Part shown: in pieces, positions 5,706-12,704 of the stretch | Layout of the letters: every line of letters starts with the position of its first letter | How positions within the stretch are numbered: position 1 is the first letter of the stretch | Source of the DNA: UMGS363 sp051881815 | Lineage (GTDB): Bacteria > Bacillota > Clostridia > Oscillospirales > Ruminococcaceae | Assembly: GCA_051881815.1 (NCBI GenBank) | Contig: JBJEQP010000036.1 | Coordinates: 1 to 19,744 of the forward strand | Direction of reading: 5' to 3' | DNA length: 19,744 nucleotides | Notes under the pieces: generated by a model | Databases searched by the model: none | What the model was told of the DNA's origin: nothing | What the model saw: the letters and a program-made list of their open reading frames with translations, nothing else | Program-made: the position numbers and the translations under genes

Positions 5706-7127
5706 ATGAAAGCCAAGATTTTTGAAGTTGTACAGTATGAGCGCAACCCAAAAACAGGGGAAGCACTGATGACCGAACAACAAATACAGCAGGGACTTAA
5801 TCATCAGACAATAAAGAGATGGTTCTACATCTGGCACGATAAAGATGAATTTGGCTACGGTAACTTAAAGCCTAAACACGCTCATATTGGTGTTGAGTGT
5901 CCCGATAAGGTTGACAGTAAATACATTGCAAAATGGTTTGGAGTTACAGAAGATTATGTAAATACGCCGAAGGGTAAAGGAGCTTTTTTGGACTGCCTCG
6001 AATATGTCACACACGAAGCACCGCAACAACAGGCAATGGGTAAATATCATTATCCTGATGAAGAGGTACACTCAAATTTTGATTTTCGAAAAGAACTTAA
6101 TGAGCGACACAAAAAACACGAAACCGAAGAAGCTGAAAAAGAAAAATATGGCAAAGTCTTGACAGAAAAAGAGCGTATTCGTAACAGGGTCTTATTTGAC
6201 GGACTGTCACTCCGACAGCTATGCTCCGAAAATCCGCTTGCATACCAAAACGATTATACAACCCTTGACAAGTTCCGCACGAAATATTTATGTGAATATG
6301 CGAAAATGCCAACGGCAAGAATTAACTATTATGTCTGCGGTGATGGCGGTATCGGTAAAGGCTTAATAAGTCGTGCATTAGCTCGCTCCCTCTGTCCTGA
6401 CCTTGAAAATGATGATGATATATATTTTACAATTGGCACAAAGGGTGTAACCTTTGAAGGTTATGACGGACAGCCTGTTATCATCTGGGACGATAAAAGA
6501 GCTGCAGACCTCTTAATGGCACTTAACGGACGTGACAACGTGTTTAATGTGTTTGACCCTCACCCCACAAAGGTAAAGCAACAAGTCAAGTATTCCTACA
6601 CGTGCTTGTGCAACCAATATAACATCATCAATGGCATTCAGCCGTATGAAGAGTTTTTGGACGGACTGGCAGGAGAATACACCGACCGCAATGGTGTCTT
6701 GCACAAAGCAGAAGATAAAAACCAAAGTTACCGCAGAATACCGTTTATCATTCCAGTTCACGAAGAGGATTTTGATTTATTAATGAACAAAGGAATGTTT
6801 GAAGGCACACGGGAATACGACCAATACATAGCCTATAACAATATACGTTGCAATATGAGGCGCATAGCCACAATGTGCGGCACAAATGAAAAACTGCGAA
6901 GACAAATTGAGGGACAAACAGTAGCACCCATTATTAGCAAGAGTAATCAATTGATGGATAAATTGCAACACCCTCAAAGCCTATCTGATGATGACCTCTT
7001 AACATTTTTTAAAGATTACGGTAAACAGGTTATCAAATATAATCCCACACCCGAATATGAACAGACCAATCTAATGCCACCGCCACACAAGCATCTATCA
7101 TCAGACGAGATTTATTGTAAAATTTAA
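5706..7127 (+). CDS. Rolling-circle replication initiator (HUH/Rep_2) with SF3-type helicase domain
   Basis: A 473-aa replication protein. The N-terminal endonuclease domain shows the HUH pair H58/H60 in KPKHAHIGVE and a candidate nucleophile Y100 in LEYVTHE, the same order as RepB of pMV158. A charged linker (about 127-160) leads to an ATPase domain with Walker A GDGGIGKG (about 212-219) and Walker B VIIWDD (about 258-263). So it probably nicks the upstream origin and unwinds in one polypeptide. pMV158-type Reps of about 210 aa lack the helicase part, while fused forms are known from Firmicute integrative elements. AAAGGAG (5687-5693) precedes the ATG by 12 nt, slightly long. It suggests that the excised circle replicates, which would help stability and transfer. 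It is not essential to integration itself. Confidence 0.9.
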   Translation: MKAKIFEVVQYERNPKTGEALMTEQQIQQGLNHQTIKRWFYIWHDKDEFGYGNLKPKHAHIGVECPDKVDSKYIAKWFGVTEDYVNTPKGKGAFLDCLEYVTHEAPQQQAMGKYHYPDEEVHSNFDFRKELNERHKKHETEEAEKEKYGKVLTEKERIRNRVLFDGLSLRQLCSENPLAYQNDYTTLDKFRTKYLCEYAKMPTARINYYVCGDGGIGKGLISRALARSLCPDLENDDDIYFTIGTKGVTFEGYDGQPVIIWDDKRAADLLMALNGRDNVFNVFDPHPTKVKQQVKYSYTCLCNQYNIINGIQPYEEFLDGLAGEYTDRNGVLHKAEDKNQSYRRIPFIIPVHEEDFDLLMNKGMFEGTREYDQYIAYNNIRCNMRRIATMCGTNEKLRRQIEGQTVAPIISKSNQLMDKLQHPQSLSDDDLLTFFKDYGKQVIKYNPTPEYEQTNLMPPPHKHLSSDEIYCKI

Positions 7128-7211
7128 GTCAAGATTTGGTTTACATAATGTACAATAAACTCTTAATTAACCTTAAATTTACAAAGTAAAAACACAGCAG
7201 ACAACGTAAAA

Positions 7212-7225
7212 TAGGGTGCACCCTA
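7212..7225. promoter_or_regulatory. 14-bp palindrome upstream of the resolvase
   Basis: The perfect palindrome TAGGGTG/CACCCTA lies 22 nt before the resolvase start and just before its ribosome site. It could be a repressor operator or a subsite of a res site for the resolvase. No sigma-A promoter with good boxes was found in 7128-7211. Confidence 0.45.
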
Positions 7226-7247
7226 AATTAACAAAGGAGTGATAATT

Positions 7248-7841
7248 TTGAAAATAGCTTATGTAAGAGTATCTACCATTGAGCAGAATGAAGCAAGGCA
7301 GATAGAAGCCCTTGAAAAGCACGGCATTGAAAAATGGTTTACCGAGAAGGTGTCAGCCAAAGATACTAACCGCCCGCAGTTAAAGCTAATGCTTGACTTT
7401 GCCCGTGAGGGTGACACGATATATGTTCACGATTTTTCACGACTTGCAAGAAGTACAAAGGACTTGCTTGACATTGTTGAGAAGCTCAAAAGCAAAGGCA
7501 TACACCTTGTAAGCAACAAAGAGAGCATAGACACATCAACACCAACGGGAAAGCTTATGTTGACTATGATTGGAGCAATTAACGAGTTTGAAAGAACTAA
7601 CCTTTTGGAGCGGCAACGTGAGGGCATTGCAATTGCCAAACGCAACAAAATTTACAAGGGCAGGAAGCCCAAAAAGGTTGAAAACTTCAATGAGTTTTAC
7701 GCAAAATACAAGGCACGAGAGCTAAACAAAGTACAGCTTGCAAAGGCTTTGGGAGTGTCAAGAGTGACATTGGATAAGCTTATCAAAACGCACGAAAATT
7801 CTTCTCAAAAAAATGAAAGTGAGGTAAAAAAATATGATTGA
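7248..7841 (+). CDS. Small serine recombinase (resolvase/invertase)
   Basis: A resolvase-family protein of 197 aa. The TTG at 7248 is preferred because AGGAG (7235-7239) lies 8 nt upstream and the protein then starts MKIAYVRVST, the family's usual N-terminus. A GTG at 7239 overlaps the ribosome site. Visible features are the catalytic serine S9 in YVRVS, the DFSRLARS active-site arginine motif, a GKLMLTMIGAINEFER segment leading to the long E-helix, and a C-terminal helix-turn-helix (about 163-185, LAKALGVSRVTLDKLIK). In replicating elements such enzymes resolve multimers. Here it may resolve dimers of the excised circle or cointegrates. The element's integrase is the separate large serine recombinase. 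Its stop overlaps the next gene by 8 nt. Confidence 0.92.
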   Translation: MKIAYVRVSTIEQNEARQIEALEKHGIEKWFTEKVSAKDTNRPQLKLMLDFAREGDTIYVHDFSRLARSTKDLLDIVEKLKSKGIHLVSNKESIDTSTPTGKLMLTMIGAINEFERTNLLERQREGIAIAKRNKIYKGRKPKKVENFNEFYAKYKARELNKVQLAKALGVSRVTLDKLIKTHENSSQKNESEVKKYD

Positions 7842-8262
7842 AAATCAAGAAAAATTTTATGAAAAGCAGAGGCAAATGATTGCCGAATTGCGTACCCTCA
7901 TTGACGAGGCAAAGCAGATAAGACACAACGTTTTTCGTCCGCAAGTGCAGCCGAAAGATAACTGCCCTGATGTCAAAATGTACGGTGAAAACATCAAGGA
8001 ACCGCAACGATATTATCATCAATTAGCGGTTGACATTGACGAGGAGCTTGAACGCAAAGAGGCATTGTTGCTCACATATAAGCTTCTTGAAATTGAGAGC
8101 GAAAAAGCACTCTGCGAATTAGAGGAAGCGCATAAAAAATTGACAGAGAGAGGGCGGCAAGAATGGGAAGAGTATCGCAAAGAATACTTTGCGAAATACC
8201 CCGAGAGGAAAGCACGATATGAAGCTTACCTTGCCGCAGGGGGTAAGCCCGTTGAGTGGTAA
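7834..8262 (+). CDS. Coiled-coil protein of unknown function, 142 aa
   Basis: I do not recognise this protein. It overlaps the resolvase gene by 8 nt and has GAGG 9 nt before its ATG, so the pair is coupled. It is rich in Glu, Lys and Arg and mostly helical, with long heptad-like stretches at about 1-30 and 70-125 (EELERKEALLLTYKLLEIES). The middle has a proline-containing break. There is no signal peptide, HTH or cysteine motif. It lies between a resolvase and the oriT-like region, so a DNA-associated accessory role is possible but only by position. Confidence 0.75.
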   Translation: MIENQEKFYEKQRQMIAELRTLIDEAKQIRHNVFRPQVQPKDNCPDVKMYGENIKEPQRYYHQLAVDIDEELERKEALLLTYKLLEIESEKALCELEEAHKKLTERGRQEWEEYRKEYFAKYPERKARYEAYLAAGGKPVEW

Positions 8263-8280
8263 TGGGGGAGATTTTCAAGA

Positions 8281-8391
8281 GGGGTTTCCCCGCTTGAAGC
8301 CGTCGGCAGACCGCTTTCGATTTTTGGCGAGGGAGTTGCGAAGCAACGACCAAAGCCAAAAGTCGTAAAGCGCAACCTTCGAAGAAGGTTG
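8281..8391. other. Hairpin-rich GC-rich region (sso or oriT arm candidate)
   Basis: The gene-free stretch 8263-8607 begins with several hairpins: GGGG-TTT-CCCC (8281-8291), GTTGC-gaa-GCAAC (8335-8347) nested inside TTTTGGC / GCCAAAA, and CAACCTTC-gaa-GAAGGTTG (8373-8391). Two share a GAA loop. Such single-strand structures are typical of single-strand origins or extended oriT regions. The remainder (8392-8545) contains no convincing ORF. A 68-codon frame starting at 8489 runs into the relaxase start and looks spurious. Confidence 0.5.
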
Positions 8392-8545
8392 AAGGCGGCG
8401 GGATAGATATGCAGAAATTATAAGTGACGATAGAGCCGCCAAGGAGTGCAAAGCCTGTAAATGCAGTACAGGACAGCGTTTACGGGCAGTGGCACTCAAT
8501 GAAGCCGACAAAGCGGAGCGAGCGGCAAGGGGGGGAAAAATGAGT

Positions 8546-8571
8546 TGTAAGTATATCAAGATATACTTACA
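8546..8571. other. oriT-like inverted repeat for the MobV relaxase
   Basis: Perfect 12-bp arms TGTAAGTATATC and GATATACTTACA flank a 2-nt spacer, 36 nt upstream of the relaxase start. The arms resemble the TAAGTATA ... TATACTTA arms of known MobV-family transfer origins, and the position directly upstream of mob matches those plasmids. The nick position cannot be assigned from sequence alone. Confidence 0.65.
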
Positions 8572-8607
8572 GATGAATTTTTACGTAGAAGAAAGGAGCG
8601 ATTATGT

Positions 8608-9903
8608 ATGCGCATATCGTTTGCGAGGGGCAGAGGCAAAATTAGGCATAACAACCGTGATTTTGTTTCGGCGAATGTTGATAAGGACAGAGTAAAAAAC
8701 AATATTGTACTTGTTCAACCGCAAAGCGTTAAAGAAGCTTATAAAGAAATTTTCGGAGAAGCTCAACAAAAATACAACGAAAAACAGAAAAGAGCAAGCA
8801 GAAAAATTGATGATTATTACACTTCAATTTTCGGGGATAACAGCGGCGATATTGTAGTTAAAAATAACAATAAGCAGTGCAACTTTTATGAGTGGGTAGT
8901 CGGTGTCGGTGACAAAGACACAACAGGTTATGCGGCTCACCCAGAGCTTGCAAAAGTCGCTGAAAAATGCTTGCAAATTTACTTTAATGGAAGCGAAGAA
9001 TTAGGCATAAAAAGCTTTAAGGAGCGCAACCCGCAAATGCACGTTTTTAATGCGGTAATTCACTGTGATGAAAGCACCCCGCACTTGCATTTTGACGCTG
9101 TTCCTTATGCAGAAGGCTATAAAAACGGAATGTCAAGGCAAACAGCAATTACAAAAAGTTTGGAGCAAATGGGCTATGGAAAAGGAGCAGAAACTATCAA
9201 GAATTTTACAATGTCCGAAAGAAAAATTATGCGAGAAATTGCAGAGGCTCACGGTTTAAAAATCGAAGAAGAGCAGACGAGCGACAGACAAAGACTGAGT
9301 TGTAAAGAGTACAGGGAAGCCGCCAAAAAAATGGTTGCTGAAATCACACCGCAAGCTAAAAAAGAAGCCCTTGAAAAGGCTATGCAAGATGTTGGCTATA
9401 TGCAACCTACACCAACTAAAACCGTCAAGGGCGTTTTCGGTACAAAGGAAATACCCAAAACCGCAGAAGAGCTTCAAAGGGATAGAGATGTTGCACTGGC
9501 TCAAACGATTATCAACGAACGTGAACGGCTACTTGCAGAGGCGAAAGAAGCTGCACGGGAAGTCAAGGAGAAAGCGACTGCCCTCTCGGCTTTAGCTCAA
9601 AGCAATGCAACATCTATCATCGAAGCGGCACGCAAAGAAGCGCAGACAATACAACAGAAAGCGGAGAATGAAGCCACCGAAATAAGGCGCAAAGAAGAAA
9701 ATGCCCTTAAAGCCCTCAAACAAGCCCGTAGCAAGCTTTTAGATGATATAAGGGATAGTTTACCACCCCCACCGATAGAAGCCGCACAAAGGGCGATAGA
9801 GTGCGCACAAAGGGCAAGGCAAGAAAGAATAGCGCAGATAGTGGAAGAACATCAGCAAGAAGCAGAAAAAACCAAGAGAAAAATTACATATGAAAGGGAC
9901 TGA
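8608..9903 (+). CDS. MobV-family relaxase (Pre/Mob, plasmid recombination enzyme)
   Basis: A 431-aa mobilisation relaxase that would nick oriT and lead the transferred strand. The start at ATG 8608 has AGGAG 9 nt upstream and gives MRISFARGRGK, the expected beginning for this subgroup. Motif I is RHNNRDFVSANVD (about 13-25). The metal-binding motif III is HCDESTPHLH (152-161), the family's HxDExxPHxH signature. The segment GMSRQTAITKSLEQMGYG is also conserved in this group. The last about 160 residues form a long coiled coil rich in Ala, Glu and Lys. An oriT-like palindrome sits just upstream. The gene is followed after 4 nt by 9908-10279, starting an accessory operon. No coupling protein or mating-pore genes are present, so transfer depends on a helper. 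Confidence 0.93.
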   Translation: MRISFARGRGKIRHNNRDFVSANVDKDRVKNNIVLVQPQSVKEAYKEIFGEAQQKYNEKQKRASRKIDDYYTSIFGDNSGDIVVKNNNKQCNFYEWVVGVGDKDTTGYAAHPELAKVAEKCLQIYFNGSEELGIKSFKERNPQMHVFNAVIHCDESTPHLHFDAVPYAEGYKNGMSRQTAITKSLEQMGYGKGAETIKNFTMSERKIMREIAEAHGLKIEEEQTSDRQRLSCKEYREAAKKMVAEITPQAKKEALEKAMQDVGYMQPTPTKTVKGVFGTKEIPKTAEELQRDRDVALAQTIINERERLLAEAKEAAREVKEKATALSALAQSNATSIIEAARKEAQTIQQKAENEATEIRRKEENALKALKQARSKLLDDIRDSLPPPPIEAAQRAIECAQRARQERIAQIVEEHQQEAEKTKRKITYERD

Positions 9904-9907
9904 TAAT

Positions 9908-10279
9908 ATGACCGAAATACTTGTATTTGGCAAAAGTCAAACAGTTGACGTTGAATTAGCGGGAGTGGAGCGAAACAGCAAGGGCAGGATAATAAACGAT
10001 AACGCCGACTGTCGCCAGAACCGCTACGAACACGCTGAAAACACAATATTGTTCGTAACCTTATATCAGACTACCATATCAGCGAGTACATCATTCGCAA
10101 TGGTTTACGAGCTTGTAAAAGAGCTTGTGTGCGTGGAGTGGGAATTTATGGATTATGTGGATATAAAGCTTGTGAGGGATATTGGCAGTGTTTGGAGCTT
10201 TTATTTAACGCTGACAGAGGAAGATTATATCACTGACTACGCTTATAAGAGCGGAATAGATTGCGAGGTGCTTCAATGA
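9908..10279 (+). CDS. Hypothetical protein, 123 aa
   Basis: I do not recognise this protein. ATG 9908 has AAAGGGA 8 nt upstream, lying across the end of the relaxase gene. The in-frame ATG at 9890 overlaps the relaxase and has no such site. The protein is acidic and mixed alpha/beta (VFGKSQTVDVEL, ENTILFVTLYQTTI, YVDIKLVRDIG), without signal peptide, membrane helix or known motif. Its stop overlaps the next start (ATGA). Position in an operon directly behind mob suggests an accessory role in mobilisation. Confidence 0.75.
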   Translation: MTEILVFGKSQTVDVELAGVERNSKGRIINDNADCRQNRYEHAENTILFVTLYQTTISASTSFAMVYELVKELVCVEWEFMDYVDIKLVRDIGSVWSFYLTLTEEDYITDYAYKSGIDCEVLQ

Positions 10280-10779
10280 TGAATTATGATGAACAAGAAC
10301 AAGAAAAGCTTGAACAGGAGCGCAAGAAGCGGGAACTTCAAGAACAGCTTATGCAGAACGACAAGATTATCGACTGTAAAGCAGACGAGCTTACAACAAT
10401 TTTAGAGCAAAAGATTGAAAAAAATACAAGAATAGCAAAGAGCTTTAGCGATGTTTCCGTCAAGGCGCAAGCTATCGCAAACAAGATGTACAAGGCACTG
10501 GATATGCTCAAAACAGTCGAAAAAGAATATCCCGAACTTAAGGCGCACAACGAGAAATTTGCGGAAGCGATACACGACTTAGAGGACATTATCAAAACTA
10601 TGCAGGAAAAAACAAAGATGTTTGAAAACGAGGCTGACAGGCTCATTGCAGAGCGGAAAGCAGAGCTTACAAAGGAACTTGACAGGGTTACAGATGTACC
10701 CGCATATCACAAGGAGCAAGAGCAACAACAGCAAGAGCAGAAAAGCAACCGCCGAAAGCAACAGGAACTTGAAAGATAA
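10276..10779 (+). CDS. Coiled-coil protein, 167 aa
   Basis: A highly charged, almost entirely helical protein, unassigned. ATG 10276 is chosen because GAGGTG (10264-10269) lies 6 nt upstream and it overlaps the previous stop in an ATGA arrangement. The N-terminus is Glu/Gln/Lys-rich, the middle (about 55-125) shows heptad periodicity, and the C-terminus is poly-Gln/Glu-rich (QEQQQQEQKSN) with a basic end. It may be a relaxosome scaffold or a partner of the relaxase coiled coil. That is inference from position and composition only. Confidence 0.72.
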   Translation: MMNYDEQEQEKLEQERKKRELQEQLMQNDKIIDCKADELTTILEQKIEKNTRIAKSFSDVSVKAQAIANKMYKALDMLKTVEKEYPELKAHNEKFAEAIHDLEDIIKTMQEKTKMFENEADRLIAERKAELTKELDRVTDVPAYHKEQEQQQQEQKSNRRKQQELER

Positions 10780-10905
10780 GCACGCACACAACGAGCAGGG
10801 ACGCTCTCTCTCGGCTTTTTGGAGCAAGGCAGGGTAAAATTATACCCCGAACATTAAGTGCGTGATATGAGCCGTTTACGTGCGCTACAGAAAGGATTGA
10901 TACAA

Positions 10906-11061
10906 ATGACCGAATACAAAACCGCTTATAAAAACATTACCGTTACCATTCGCACACCCGAACGCATTATGGAAACGCTAAAGCAAGACAAGATAAATTA
11001 CATATATGACCTTTTGGCGGCACAATGCAAGTCTGCAAAACAGCAGGAAAACAAAAAGTAA
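10906..11061 (+). CDS. Small hypothetical protein, 51 aa
   Basis: A short ORF starting at ATG 10906 with AAAGGA 9 nt upstream. An upstream in-frame start at 10858 has no good ribosome site. The protein starts MTEYKTAYKNITVTIRTPE and ends in a lysine-rich tail. It has the look of the small, conserved, uncharacterised proteins found beside integrases in Firmicute elements (beta strand then amphipathic helix). A recombination directionality factor would be encoded in such a place, but no specific similarity is recognised. The 126 nt before it (10780-10905) hold no other gene. Confidence 0.55.
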   Translation: MTEYKTAYKNITVTIRTPERIMETLKQDKINYIYDLLAAQCKSAKQQENKK

Positions 11062-11081
11062 TTTATTTTGCAACAGACTAC

Positions 11082-11137
11082 TTGAAAGCCGAAAGCCGAT
11101 ATGATATAATTATCCTCGGAATGGTTCATATCGGCTT
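11082..11137 (+). promoter_or_regulatory. Integrase promoter embedded in a 12-bp inverted repeat
   Basis: TTGAAA (11082-11087), 17 nt, TATAAT (11105-11110). A perfect inverted repeat AAGCCGATATGA (11093-11104) and TCATATCGGCTT (11126-11137) brackets the -10 and start site and is followed by CTTTT. It may end the accessory-gene transcript, form a repressor operator, or both. AGGAG (11151-11155) for the integrase follows. Confidence 0.75.
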
Positions 11138-11162
11138 CTTTTATATCGAAAGGAGCTTTCAT

Positions 11163-12704
11163 ATGAACAAAATCACAGCAATATATGTTCGCCGTTCCGT
11201 GTCGGACAGCGACAAAGGCAACAACTCTCTATCCATTATCGCTCAAAAGGAAGAGTGTATCAAGTATGCAACCGAGCATTACAAAAACGATGACTATCTC
11301 GTATTTTGTGATGACGGCAAAAGCGGCAAGGATATTGAACACAGACCTTCATTTCAGCTTATGATGTCAAAAGTCAAGGAAGGTTCGATTGCCCGAATTA
11401 TCGTTAAGAAATACGACCGTTTCAGCCGTAATATGAGAGAATATCTCAACATTACGGACGAGCTTGACAAGTATGGAGTGGGTGTTATTTCGCTTTCAGA
11501 GCCGTTCAACACGGAAACCAAAGAGGGCAGAATGATGAGAAACAATCTTCTGAACTTTGCGGAATTTGAACGTGAAACCATTGCGGCGAGAGTAAAAGAC
11601 GCATACAGCACCAAAGCACACGAAACAGGCTTTTATCAAGGCGGCAAACAGTATTTCGGGTATCAGTCAAGCAGACAGACCATTAACGGCAAAACGGGTT
11701 CTGTGCTTGTCCCCTCTCCACAGGCTTATGCGGTACAAAAAGCATACGAGATATACAAAGACCCGTCAGCAGGCTTAACGGACGTTATCAGGTTTTTTCA
11801 AGCGAATGACGTTGATACCTACCTACCCCACAAAGACGGCACGATAAGCAATATGGACAGGTCACAGGTCAGCAGGATATTGGCAAGTCCCCTATATGTC
11901 CGAGCAGATAAAGATGTTTATAATTTCCTTGCCGCACAGGGATATGAAATGCTTGACGATGTATCTGCTTATGACGGTATTCACGGGCTTCTGTGGCACA
12001 AACAGAAAAGCGAGGACAAATTTATCAAGGTCGGTTATCACGAGGGGCTTGTCAATGCTGATATTTGGCTTGCGGTGCAGGATAAAAAAGCGCATACGCA
12101 CAAATTCAAGGGCAAAAACAAGGTTATCGCTTCGTGGCTGTCGGGGCTGATAAAATGCGCTCACTGCGGCTATTCCTTGACTGTTACATACCGTCAAAAT
12201 CCTAAAAAAACAAGGACTTGGCGATATTTGCGAGATACGGGATATTTCAAGCGTTTAGGGTGCATAAAAAGCGATTTGTGCATACGTCCCGATGATATTG
12301 AAGCCGCCGTTTTTGAAGCAATGAAAAAACGCCTGTCAACTCTTGAAATTGCCAAAAAAGAGAGTTCAAAGCCAAATCCCGAAATCGAACGGCTTGAAGA
12401 AGCTATTATCAGAGCGGACACCGAAATCCACAACCTCTTAGATAAAGTTGCCCTTGCAAACGACACATTGATGAAGCATATCAACGACCGCATTGAAGCA
12501 CTTGACAGCGAAAAAGCCGAGCTTGAACAGAAGCTTAATAAGCTGAAACGCAAGCACAAAGCCATAGACACCGAACCGCTTGCAGAACCTCTTGAACGGT
12601 GGGGCGAGCTTACCGTGCAGGAAAAACGCAATATAGCAGGCAAAATTATTGATGTCATTCGTGTATCAGATGATACAGGAATTGACATTACTTTTAGCAT
12701 TTAA
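11163..12704 (+). CDS. Large serine recombinase (element integrase)
   Basis: A 514-aa site-specific recombinase that catalyses integration and excision between attP and attB. The N-terminal catalytic domain has S12 in YVRRSVSD, the KKYDRFSRN arginine motif (about 82-90) and the EFERETIAARVKDA helix (about 134-148). A recombinase domain follows, then a zinc ribbon with C332/C335 (KCAHCGY) and C367/C373, and a coiled-coil arm (about 395-470) used in synapsis control. Length and order match the 450-600 aa family. ATG 11163 has AGGAG 7 nt upstream. The gene ends at 12704, 3 nt before the right P arm, the usual integrase-next-to-att layout. Because the sites at both ends can be reconstructed, the enzyme's substrates are unusually well defined here. 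Confidence 0.96.
   Translation: MNKITAIYVRRSVSDSDKGNNSLSIIAQKEECIKYATEHYKNDDYLVFCDDGKSGKDIEHRPSFQLMMSKVKEGSIARIIVKKYDRFSRNMREYLNITDELDKYGVGVISLSEPFNTETKEGRMMRNNLLNFAEFERETIAARVKDAYSTKAHETGFYQGGKQYFGYQSSRQTINGKTGSVLVPSPQAYAVQKAYEIYKDPSAGLTDVIRFFQANDVDTYLPHKDGTISNMDRSQVSRILASPLYVRADKDVYNFLAAQGYEMLDDVSAYDGIHGLLWHKQKSEDKFIKVGYHEGLVNADIWLAVQDKKAHTHKFKGKNKVIASWLSGLIKCAHCGYSLTVTYRQNPKKTRTWRYLRDTGYFKRLGCIKSDLCIRPDDIEAAVFEAMKKRLSTLEIAKKESSKPNPEIERLEEAIIRADTEIHNLLDKVALANDTLMKHINDRIEALDSEKAELEQKLNKLKRKHKAIDTEPLAEPLERWGELTVQEKRNIAGKIIDVIRVSDDTGIDITFSI

Noticed and set aside
8604..8648. Alternative relaxase start at ATG 8604 (MYAHIVCEGQRQN-stop), first thought to mark a frameshift
   Set aside because: The ATG at 8608 gives MRISFARGRGK, which matches the usual start of this relaxase subgroup with ideal ribosome-site spacing, so no frameshift is needed.
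8489..8695. 68-codon ORF crossing the oriT palindrome into the relaxase start
   Set aside because: It runs through non-coding structured DNA and overlaps the relaxase in another frame, with no ribosome site.
12194..12700. 168-codon minus-strand ORF within the integrase
   Set aside because: Shadow of the integrase zinc-ribbon/coiled-coil coding region, with Ser/Leu/Arg-rich composition typical of an antisense frame.
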